64,000 bases of DNA, from positions 7,178,001-7,242,000 of the forward strand of contig NC_085920.1 in assembly GCF_035222485.1 (NCBI RefSeq). Direction: 5' to 3'. Below the pieces are notes generated by a model, which did not search any database, was not told where the DNA came from, and was given only the letters and a program-made list of their open reading frames with translations. Each line of letters starts with the position of its first letter. Position 1 is the stretch's first letter. Source of the DNA: Podospora pseudoanserina (Eukaryota; Ascomycota; Sordariomycetes; Sordariales; Podosporaceae). A program made the translations under genes and the position numbers. Below are positions 34,201 through 48,600 of the stretch, in pieces.

Positions 34201-37185
34201 CTACTGCTCATCCTCCTCCTCGATAACCCCCGGCGTAGCCCTCTCCCGTCTCCTCTTCGGCCTCCTCATCCGATTACTGCTGATCTGACTGGCCGAATCA
34301 TCCGGTGCCAGCTCGCTCATCTCATCAGCCCCCCACTCGCTATCCGCCCCATCGACGCTCTCGTCATCCGCCCACCCAGGCCGATCATACACCCCGCTCG
34401 ACCCGGACAGCGGCAGGACGTCAATCCCCCTCATCCCTAGACCTCCCTGTCGCTGCTGCAAGCTCATGCTGAGCGCCGCGCCCCTTCTCCTCAGCGCATC
34501 CCTGACACCCATAGCCTGCTCGTGGAGCTTCTCGAATGCGTCCTCGAGCGCTTCCATTCCGTTGAAGATCTCCCTCTCCAGTTCCGCTAGACACGCAATC
34601 TCGGTTTCTTCGTCGTGCGTGATGGATGCTCTGTTGGAGGGATAAGAAGACGACGCAGCCGAAACACCGCTGATGAAGGAAGCTGGCGTCGGGCCGCGGG
34701 AGAAGCCGCCAAAGGGAGTGGCATTCCTTGACATTGGCCCGCCAACCCCGCCGAAAGGGGTAGTCGTTCTCGACATGCCGCCGCGAACACCGGGGCTCAT
34801 CAGGCGGGAGGGCATGTTGCTCGCCGGTGTCGTTAGGCGAGAAGGGCCTTCGCCAAAGGGGATACCGTCATCCTCGGCGCCAGACCACAAGAACCCATCA
34901 AATCGTCCCGAGATCAGAACCTCCCACTCCGAGGAGGTGATTTCCGAAATGGTCACCAAGAGATCGTGCCAGCAGCCTGGGTTGCGGACGAGGTATACCG
35001 CTGCCTCGGCGTCACGCGGGGCCACCGGGAGGCGGTAAAGTCTCTGAAGAGACAAGCCAGCCTTGACAACAAAATCATTTCTTGACTTGCGCGCCGGTGT
35101 CGGCGCACGGTTCGCGGGCTGGAGCTCCCTAGAGCCAGTCAGAAAGGCGTTGAAGTAGGGCCTTTCATCCGTGTCTAGGTTGGTGAGAATCGCAAAACTC
35201 AAGGTCTCATCATCGACTTCGGTCGGGGGAGGGGCGGGCGTCTTTTCGCAATTGACCATCCACTTATCAACCGCCATCTTGACCCGTTGCGTCTGGCGCA
35301 GGTAATGCTCTCTGAACTCCTCGGCAATGTCGGGGTCCATCTTTACCGGCGACGACGGACGAGGGGGGACGTCAGCCAATTCTTCCACGGCCTTGCCCGC
35401 AAGCATCGAAAAGTCAAAGGGTGGCCACGGCGGTAGCTCAACCCGTCCACTGACACGCTCGAGCACCTCTCCCCAGCCGAGTCCTCTGTTGACCTCATCA
35501 GACCTCTCGCACATGACGCAGTTGCACCCATGCGGAGGCAGATCCCTGTTGAAAACATTCTCCAGCCGGTCCAACAGGCGACGGGCCACTGTTCTGTGTC
35601 CCGTGGCGACAGCGACCGAGCCATTGCCGTTGATTACCGTCTGGTACTGGTTGAGGAGGTTGAAGAACGGCGCGAAGAGCGTCTCGGCACCTTGAAGGGG
35701 TGGGTTGGAGGGTCGCGTGCCATTTTGCCGTGGCAGTACCGAAAGAAACTGCCTTGGTACTGGCTGCGGGAGACCACCATTCTGCATGAGATAGTCAACC
35801 CTTGGAACATCCTGAGGATCGATAGACGCCGGCGGTGGAGGCGGGGGAGGGGGTGGAGGAACGGCGCCGGTGGGATGTATCGCCGGAGTCGCCGAAGGGG
35901 TAGGCAGATCGGAGGTGCTGTAGTGGTTATTGTCATGAACATCAGAGGTGGCATAGTGGTTGACGTCAGAAGTAGCATAATGGTCCTTCTCGCCGGGCAA
36001 CACGGGTGGTGGCGGCGGAGGAAAGTTCTGTGTATGCAATGGGGTCTTGGGAGAAGAATCAACCGCAGACTCGGGGGATGAGTCGGTCTCAACCCGAGGC
36101 CTGGTCGACTGAGTTCGTCTAGGGAGGACTTGTGTGGCATCCGAATCCACAGTTGAAGGATTCGTGATTTCTGAACCCTCCATCTTGGACTGTCTTGTAG
36201 ACGGAGCTGCTCGCAACACGAATGTGGCCTGGCTGGAAGCCCTCGACAGCTTCGACTTTGACTCGTGCTTCGAAGCCGCTCTCGACACATACGAGTTTCT
36301 CGACCCTGGCCTGTCATCTTCCTGCTGCGAAGATGGAGTGCCGGACCTCTTCTTTGGGTCTGACAGGTCTGTCTCGGGCGGTGAAGGGGGTCTATCGTCC
36401 TGACGCGACTGTTGTCTGGTCGACTTTTGTCGGATAATCCCAGGCGAGTTTGTTGACTTGGACCGCTTCATCTCGCTGCTACCGAGATCGGTGGGCTCGG
36501 GAGTGGGGGGGTCCGTCCGTCTAGCCGGAGTCGAGACATCCTCTTTGCTGTACAGAGCCTCCTTGCTGTAATTCTTGTTGACTGAAGGGTACGGAAAGCT
36601 CACCCGCTCACCCAACCCTCTCGCCAACTCGGGCACCAGCTCAGTCATTGAGCCGGCAGCCGCCGACTTGCTACCGGGCTCGTCCTTGTCCATATCTCCT
36701 CTTGACCGGCGCTGACGGTGGGAATGCGATCGTGAAGTGTAAAGCAAGCCCTCGCTGTCGGTGGGCCTCTTGGAGGATCTCGTCGAGTGGTGCCGGCGGT
36801 GCGTCGACGACGAGAGTGACGAATCCTTGTCTTCTCTGTACCGATCCCTTTCGCCGTCCCGATCTCTGTCCCTCTCCCTCTCCCTCTCCCTCTCCCTCTC
36901 CCTCTCCCTCTCCCTCTCCCTCTCCCTCTCCCGGTCTCTATCCCGCTCCTTATCTCTGTATCTCGACTTGTCCCTCGGCGCCCTCTCCCGATCTACATCC
37001 CTTTCTCTGTCGCGCTCGCGGTAGTCTCGATCTCGGTCACGGTCTCTGTCTCTCTCTCTGTCTCGATCTCGGTCCTTCCGCTCCGAAGTCGTCCTGGAGG
37101 ATCTGTGTCTCTTCACCGAGTCGCGCGATACAGGCTCTTCAGTTGCGACGGAGCCGTCGCCTTCCCAGTCTTTAGTGGATGGCAT
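34201..37185 (-). CDS. Large Arg-Glu/Arg-Asp-rich protein of unknown function, conserved fungal type
   Basis: One exon of 994 residues, start MPSTKDWEGDGSVATEE. Residues about 36-115 are dense RD/RE dipeptides like the RS/RE regions of splicing and nuclear proteins; part is encoded by a CCCTCT repeat. A Ser/Thr/Pro-rich disordered region follows to about residue 460, including two short NHYATSDV repeats and a poly-Pro tract. The ordered core begins near VDYLMQNGGLPQPVPRQFLSVL and runs to about residue 780, with a conserved-looking C-x-C-x2-C (HGCNCVMCERSDE) and Trp-rich helices (WPPFDFSMLAGKAVEELADV; WEVLISGRFDGFLWSG). A coiled coil lies at about 855-900 and a basic C-terminus (RMRRPKRRRER) at the end. 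I do not recognise a named family; nuclear location is likely (inference). Confidence 0.78.
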   Translation of the reverse strand: MPSTKDWEGDGSVATEEPVSRDSVKRHRSSRTTSERKDRDRDRERDRDRDRDRDYRERDRERDVDRERAPRDKSRYRDKERDRDRERERERERERERERERERERDRDRDGERDRYREDKDSSLSSSTHRRHHSTRSSKRPTDSEGLLYTSRSHSHRQRRSRGDMDKDEPGSKSAAAGSMTELVPELARGLGERVSFPYPSVNKNYSKEALYSKEDVSTPARRTDPPTPEPTDLGSSEMKRSKSTNSPGIIRQKSTRQQSRQDDRPPSPPETDLSDPKKRSGTPSSQQEDDRPGSRNSYVSRAASKHESKSKLSRASSQATFVLRAAPSTRQSKMEGSEITNPSTVDSDATQVLPRRTQSTRPRVETDSSPESAVDSSPKTPLHTQNFPPPPPPVLPGEKDHYATSDVNHYATSDVHDNNHYSTSDLPTPSATPAIHPTGAVPPPPPPPPPPASIDPQDVPRVDYLMQNGGLPQPVPRQFLSVLPRQNGTRPSNPPLQGAETLFAPFFNLLNQYQTVINGNGSVAVATGHRTVARRLLDRLENVFNRDLPPHGCNCVMCERSDEVNRGLGWGEVLERVSGRVELPPWPPFDFSMLAGKAVEELADVPPRPSSPVKMDPDIAEEFREHYLRQTQRVKMAVDKWMVNCEKTPAPPPTEVDDETLSFAILTNLDTDERPYFNAFLTGSRELQPANRAPTPARKSRNDFVVKAGLSLQRLYRLPVAPRDAEAAVYLVRNPGCWHDLLVTISEITSSEWEVLISGRFDGFLWSGAEDDGIPFGEGPSRLTTPASNMPSRLMSPGVRGGMSRTTTPFGGVGGPMSRNATPFGGFSRGPTPASFISGVSAASSSYPSNRASITHDEETEIACLAELEREIFNGMEALEDAFEKLHEQAMGVRDALRRRGAALSMSLQQRQGGLGMRGIDVLPLSGSSGVYDRPGWADDESVDGADSEWGADEMSELAPDDSASQISSNRMRRPKRRRERATPGVIEEEDEQ
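36869..36932 (-). repeat. (CCCTCT)n repeat encoding alternating Arg-Glu
   Basis: A hexanucleotide repeat of about 10-11 copies within the RE/RD region (about residues 85-105). Confidence 0.92.
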
Positions 37186-38910
37186 TTTGAACCATGTCAG
37201 GTTTTACAGCCCAAACAGCCCGCCCTGAGCCAGCGGGAGGCTGCGGCTGCAATACTAGGGGGGGGGGGGTTAATCCGTGGTGGTGGAGGGTTGCAATCTG
37301 CACGACAGGACTTCCGCACAGTGTCGGGTGTCGGTTGCGGGAGTAGTGGAGGCAAGGTGATACTCGGCACCTCCTCGAGGACGTTGTGGGAGGGTGTCGT
37401 GGTTGGTTGCGGCGCAGATACGGTCCGCAGGAAGCAGGGCGCGGCGGCGGCTGCGGCTGTGGTGCTTGATTTGAACTCTTTGGTCGTCGGGCCCAGTTCA
37501 ACCAACTGGTGTTTCGATCGGTGTGCGGTGCGGTGCGGTGCGACTTGCAAGATGGGTGAAAGTTGCGGTGGTGGTATTTTTCCCCTGTTGACGTCGAAAC
37601 GAGAGAATGAGAAAGAGAGTACAAAGCCGTGAGACCTTCTTTTGCAGAAACGACAGGACTCAACTCAGACCAAAACTAGCGTGCAGTTCCAGGTAGAGAG
37701 AATCACGCCCAAGCGATTCGATTTTCCAGTGCTCCCAGAAGAAGGCACACGCAGGGCCATTGGATGCTCGATGCTGCTCCCGTTGTGATTCGATAGCGTC
37801 CTGGACAGTGCGCGCACGGTGTTGTTTCTGGCAAGGTTGGGCTTCGACCAGCGCATCGAGTTCAGATGGCAGGGCGGTTGAGAAGAAGGCAGCAGCACCC
37901 ATCGGATGACATCACAGTGTGTCTAGCCCCGTCACTCGGCGAATTTCCACGGTGTGATGTGTCTGGCTGCGGGGCCTTTGCAACGTTCAAAATCCACCTT
38001 CACCACCATCAACACCTTCCATGTCTTTTTTGATATTGGAAATGTATGCTCCCGAACACAGCATGAAGCGCACAGCATGTGATCATCACGGACTATGTCT
38101 CACAGTCACTGTCCCCCTATTCTCAGCAGCAGCAGCAAACAATCTGGCCTTCTTGAGAGCACACTGACCTCATCCAAAAGATCGGTGAGAGAAGGGTCTC
38201 CGCCCACCAACCACCTTTTTCCCATTTATTACCCACCCCGTTGTCTCCATCTGTAGCTATTCTGAGACAGAGTTCGCAAGACTCTTGTTCTTGAAGTCAA
38301 GAACCCCGTGTCGGAATGCAATGGCGAAGCTAAGAATAACTTCCATCGGTGCATTCTCCAAGCATTAGCGCTCCTCCCGCATTGGCAGGAAACCCAATGA
38401 CACTGCTGACAAAAAGAATAGCCGCCAGCTGGATAGACAATCACATAAGTCACACCATCCATTCCGCATCACCAGACACACAGTTGTGAGGTGTTGAGTC
38501 ATATTTGATCCTCTTCGCAGCGTAAACTCATTTGTAACAGCCAAGAGACTTTGAACTATTTCATAGCTCAAGGTTCCAGGCATCACAGACATCATCCATT
38601 CAGTAATTAACTGTCTTGAGGCCACAACCCTAACTCAGCACCTCAAACATCTTCAACATTCACCAAGACTCTCAACCAGTTGTGTTGTGGTAATGTTTAT
38701 CATTTGTCCCTATATTCCCTACATAACCCTTTTACCTTCCCTTAACCCTTTCAAAAACACAGGATTCAAAACAAAGAAAAAACAAAAAAAAATAAAAAAT
38801 AAAAAAATAAAAAGGAAAAAAATAAATAAAAAAAAATAAAAAAAAAATAAACAAAAAACGAACCATCTATCATGACACATTTCGCTCTTTCCCCGTTACT
38901 CGACCCATTT
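37186..38910. other. Spacer with A-rich tract between ATP sulfurylase and the RE-rich gene
   Basis: Upstream region of the RE-rich gene (37186 to about 37650) and the 3' region of ATP sulfurylase. An A-rich run (38765-38860) lies just beyond the ATP sulfurylase stop. No gene recognised. Confidence 0.6.
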
Positions 38911-42688
<3,778 letters not shown>

Positions 42689-45600
42689 TTATGGCTTCGG
42701 GTTGCGAAACAGTGAAGGCGCGGTGTCATTGACACCGTGATGGTGGTCCAGTGGGCCCTGGCCATTCTTCAAAGGCGTGATGACTGCGATTGGTGGCGCT
42801 GAAGTTGAGATCGGTTCAGGAGCTGGCGATACAACCATCGGCATGGTGGTGAAGCTTTCATGGCTCGATGACTCGACGCTGGTAGACGTTTCCGAAATAC
42901 CAGTGCGGAAGCTGGTTCTGACTGGTGCAGTGCCTACATAGAGGTTAGCCATGGTCCTTTTTCAGTCAGAAAGTGAGACACATACCAAGGCTTTGGCTAA
43001 TCGTTGAGGTGACGTTCTTCCAGTACGAGGAAATCACGGTCCCAGAGACGCGAGAAGAGATCAGTGTTCTGAAAGTCGTCTCGTTGCACGTCGTTGAAAA
43101 GGCCCCAGAGACAGTGGAGTGTGTCCTCGTCTTGTGATGATGATGCTTCGATTTTGAGCGGTGATGGCGTGTCGTCGTGGAATTGGTCAAACAGGTGGTA
43201 TCTGTGGAACTGATGACGTTCGGATAGGGGAATGGCGCAGATGTGATGCTACTCAAGGATGGCGTCGAGATTCCAGATGATGCACCCGGAGATGAAGTTA
43301 TCACTGGCACTGAAGATTTGGTGCCTGGAGTTGAACTGCTCGTCAACGATATGCCAGTTGACAAGATGGGGCCTGTCGTCGATTCACCAGTAGACAATGG
43401 CGGGGCTGAGCCTGTACCAGTCGTGACAGTGATCACCGTTGTTCCGCTGATGACAGTAGTTGTGGAGTTGATCAAAGGGTAAGGTGCAGAGCTTGATGGC
43501 AGGGTAGATGCAGAGCTGGAAATTCCGGTTCCAATGGTTCCCGGAGAGGAGTACGGCGCGGTCCCAGATGCGTTAAGAGGAGGGAAGCTGCTCGAGGGAC
43601 CTGGAAGTGGGGGAATAGCCGTGGGCCCAGAGGTTTCTGTTGAGTTCGGGAAGGGGAATGGAATAGACGAGAGACTGTTGGTGGACACAGGCTCAGAACC
43701 ACCAGTCTCAGTGACAGTTGTCCCTGATACGACAGTTGGACTGATGGGTATTGTCGAGTTTCCTGCTGGATATGGCGGAGTCGATGATCCTGAAATGCTC
43801 GATACCGAAACGGTCCCTAAGATACCACTCTCAGTAGTGATTGTGCCCAAAGCGCTTGAGGGCCCAGACTGAACTCCAGGAATGGTTGTGTTCGGGAAGG
43901 GGTACGGAACTGAAGTCGATGGAAGGCCCGGCACAGATGTCGCTGGACCTGTCCCTGACATGCTGCCTGTACCTGGAGGGCCCGATGACCCCGTGAGCCC
44001 AGTGAACGAGGTTGAGTTTGGAAGAGGATACGGGGCCGAGGGTTGTGATGTTCCAGGGATGCTGGTGGTCGGAAGACCAGTTCCAGAACTGGGAATGACA
44101 CTTCCTGTGACTGGTGCCGAAGAGCTAGGCAAGACTCCCGTCCCAAAAGGTTCAGCTGTCGTGGTGCTGGTTGTATTCCCAAAAGGGTACGGTGCAGTAG
44201 AGGATGTGCCCGTGGAAAATCCTGTACCAGAGCCAGCCGTAATTTTTGAAGTGACATTCGTCAATGGATAAGGAATGCTTGTCGTCGGAAGACCAGATGA
44301 AGGACTGGTACCTGTCAGACTGCCTGGGACAGTGTATGTTACATTCGGCAATGGGTACAAAGGAGTTGTGGACGAAAGGGCTGACGTCGCGTCAGTACTG
44401 CCGCTAACAGCTGAGTATGTAACATTGGGCAGTGGGAACGGTGGACTGCTCGTAGGAAGACCAGAGGAAACTCCGGTACTTCTAGTGATGCCCCCGGAAG
44501 TGGTGTTCGGTAATGGGTATGGCGGGCTAACTGTTGGCAAGCCCGATGAAGAACCTGTGCCTCCAGTTCCGCTCTCCGCTGGGGTATATGTGCTATTGGG
44601 CAAGGGGTAGAGTGGAATACTCGTAGACAAACTCGATGATACGCCTGTGCCCCCGGTGGCTGTACCAATCGGTGTCGTTGTGGCATTGGTCAATGGGAAT
44701 GGCGGAACAGTTGTTGAAAGACTTGAAGAAATGCTTATCCCTCCAGTGGCACTAGCAGGCCCAAAAGATGTGGTGTTCGAGAGCGGGTACGGCGCAGTGG
44801 TCGTTAGTAGGCCAGATGAGAGGACACTGCCGCCGGTTGTGACAGTTGAGTTTGGAAGCGGGTATGGAGGGCTGGTGGTTGGGAGGCCGGATGAGGGTCC
44901 TATTGAGCCAGTGCCGGCTGGGAAAGAAGTGGCATTCGTCAAGGGATAGGGGGTATTCGTTGTCGGAAGCCCAGATCCACTACCTGTTCCTTCAGTTGGA
45001 CCGCTAAATGGTCCTATAGTGGTTTCATTTGTGAAAGGATAGGGCGCGCTGCTACTAGGGGTAGCAGAAGAGGATCCAGTTCCCCCTGTTGGCCCTCCGG
45101 TAGGACCGCTGGTTAACCCAATCACCGTCCCATTTGTCAGGGGATAAGGTGCGCTGCTGCTCAAAGGCGCTGATGAGATCCCTGTCCCACTACTCGAGCC
45201 ACCGGTAGAACCCCCGAATGGGGTTGTAATGGTGCCATTTGGATAAGGATAAGGCGCGAGGCCAGTGGAGAGAGACGTTGAAAGAGCCGTCCCAGTACCG
45301 GCAGTCCCAGTAGGAATAAGCGAAGTCACATTCGACAAAGGATATGGTGCTATGCTAGACGGTGCAGTGAGACTGGAGCCTGTCCCTGTCACACCGGCAG
45401 TCGTGATAGCATTGGTAGTCGAGTTCGGGTAAGGATATGGTGCTGCGCTGGAAGACTCAATCACAGGAATGCTTGTTCCCCCAGTGACTCCTCCTGTTGA
45501 TAAAGGCGTGGTTGTATTTCCGAATGGGTATGGAGTACTGCTCGTGGGATAAAGAGAGGAAACCCCGGTGCCACCTGTCCCGGATGCTGGCGGCACAACC

Positions 45601-48600
45601 GTTCCTGTCACTGGTAATGAACCGCTTGGCCCAGGCGCCGATGTCGTATTTGAGTACGGGTATGGAGCAGATACCGAGCTTGATGGGATTGAACTAGTAA
45701 CACCTGTCACAGTACCTGGCAACGGACCCGCAGTGCCACTGCTGGGGAATACCGGAACAGTAGAGTTTGGTAGTGGAAAAGGTGGCTGGCTAGAGGATGA
45801 TGGGGACAAGGAAGAAATCCCGGTTCCCGAGGTTGAGAGTCCGGGTACTGTACCACTTGGCCCGATAGGGAACGTCGTGTTGGGGAACGGAAATGGTGCT
45901 TCGGTAGACGGCAGCGCTGAGCTTGAAACTCCGGTGCTAAACGGTCCTGATGTGCCAGTAGGTCCAGGATAAGTAGTGCCGTTGGTAGTTGGGAATGGGG
46001 CCACGACAGAAGAGCTTTCAGGCAACACACTACTGATCTCAGTGCTGAAAGAGGCTACCCCGGGAACAGAAGTTCCTCTTGAGCCTGTGGGTACCGAGCT
46101 TGAGTTGAAGGTTGGGAATGGTGGTGTGATGGAAGAGGGTCCAGTTGGAATAGAGAAGATACCCGTTCCTGAATATGTAGGCGCCGTGGACAATCCTGGT
46201 GCGCTTGTAGAACCCTGAGGAAAGCTCGTGTTTGTTGTCGGAAATGGGGGAAGACTTGAAGGAACACCCGATGAAGACCCAATCACGCCTGTTCCGGATG
46301 GAGATGGCACTATACCGCTCGAATAGGCTGTCGGTCCCAAAGTGGAGCTAGCATTTGACAAGGAGAATGGAGGGCTCGCAGAAGAGTATGCTGGGTATCC
46401 TGTTCCCGTTATGAGGACTGTTTGGCTAGAAGCGCCAGTCCCAGCTGTCGCCTCTGATGTGAAGGTAGAATTGGGCAGTGGGAAGGGTGGAAGACTCGTC
46501 GAGCTGCCGGAGGGAGAAGGAATTGTTGATCCAGATGAAGCAGTTGCCCCGGTAGATAACCCTGGCGCACCAGTGGGCTCTGCAGTGAAGCTGGAGTTGG
46601 TGAATGTGAAGGGAGGCACGGTCGAGGAACCATAACCAGACGAGGGGATGGCACCACTTGACAGTCCGGCGCCTGTTGGTGGAGTGGATGATGAATTCGA
46701 CTGTGGAAAAGGAGGCAAACTGGAGGAAGGGCCAGAAGAGCTCGTTGATAAAGGACTCGATCCGCTTGAGAACCCTGATCCGGTTGGTCCAATCGTCGTG
46801 CTTGAATTTCCCAGGGGATAGGAAGGTCCTGGATTAGCTACCGAGCTGGATGAAGCCGTTGGCAGCGTTGAGAAGCCGCCCGTGCTGATACTACCTGGGG
46901 CTGTGACTGTACCAAATGGGACTGAATAATTGCCAGTAGGGAAAGGAGGGACAGAGTTCGTGACCGTGCTTCCAAATATTCCAGAACTAGTAGGGCCGAT
47001 GGGACTAATCCCAGGCGAGCTTGGGCCTGGGGACGAAGCAGATGTGTTTGTGAGCGGATATGGCACAGACGAGGTGCCAATGGCTGAAGATGCAAGGCTG
47101 GACGGTGCAGTTCCGCTCGATGATGCAGTTGTGACAATTTCTGTCCCCGAGATTGAGGCTGTGATGTTCGTCAACGGAATGTAAGTCTCGCTTGCGGTGC
47201 CAGACGTTGAGCCTGTTCCTGATGGTCCGCTTGTTACTCCAGTCGAATTACTCCAAGGATATGACGCCGTTCCGCTTCCGGTCGACGTGGCTGGTGCTGT
47301 TCCACTTGATGTTCCAGGTGACAGCACAGTCAGTGAACTCTCGGTCCCGGGTATCGGGTTTGTTCCCGAGGGACCGACGATGGTGGTAGAGTTTGCAAAT
47401 GGATAAGAAAGAGAGCTTGGGGTTGATGTTGAAAGACTTGATGGTAGACCAGAGCTCCCCGTGCCTGGGATTGTCCCTGTTGGTTTTAGCGTCGTGGTGA
47501 AGTTCCCGGTTGGGTACGGCGCACTTGGTATTAATGAGGTGCCGTTGGGGCTCGAGACAGATGGAGCGCTTGTTCCTGGAACACCAAATGAAGTTGAGGA
47601 CAGAGAAGATAAAGAGGTTGGTGGCAATGATGCTCCAGAAGAACCAGTGCCCGTAGGAAAGTAATAGCTTGGTGAGCTGGAGTTTGACAATGGAAAAGGA
47701 AGAGACGGCGAAAGACTGCCTGTCAAAGAAGAGATGCCTTCGGATACCGCACTTGTTTGCGCACCACTCGTGCCGGGGATCGCAGATGGGACTGTAGTAT
47801 TTCCAATAGGATATGGGGCCGATGTTGTCGGCAACGCAGTAGGTGTGAGGGTCGAAAGCGTGTTGATAGGGGGTGTCGTCCCAGTAGGCGAGCTACCAGT
47901 ACCAGGGCCGGCGACGGTTGATGTGCTATTTGGCAAAGGAAAGGGAAGCGAAGATGACAGCACCGGTGGAATTGTCGGCACACCAGGGCTACTGGAGCTC
48001 ACAGGCACAGAGCCGTTAGACGACAGAGACGGCGAGCTTACAGGTAATCCAGATGATGGGGTTGCAGTTGAAGAGCCGACCCCTGATCCAGGCACCGTGC
48101 CACCGATAGTACTGTTTGGAAGTGGATAAGGCACCGACGATGATCCGAGGCTCGACGCAGGCACTGATAAACCAGATTTCTCTGTGCCCACAAGGGTAGT
48201 CGAACCTGGCGAGGGAGATACCACGGTTGGCACGCTGGAGAGCCCAGAAAAGATTCCAGTTGATGTCCCATAGCTTGATGGCGTCGGACCAGGGCCGTTA
48301 CTTCCAATGCTGGTGCTGCCTCCGGATTCTGTAGAGTTTGGAAATGGAAATGGTATTGTAACACTGGTCCCAGACGCAAAAGTTGTAGGTAAGGTGCCTG
48401 GTTGCAAAGAGGTGGCGGTGCCAAGTGGGATGGATCCAGTCGATGAAGTTGGAAACAGCAATGTACTACTGCTTGTGCTTGACACGGTAGACGAGGTGGC
48501 ATTTCCTGGCGTGGTGAATGGATAAGCTGTGCTGGGACCAGCGGAGCCTGGAAGGCTGGAGCTCGAATTGCCGGACGGGAATGGTGGCAAAGATGAGCCA

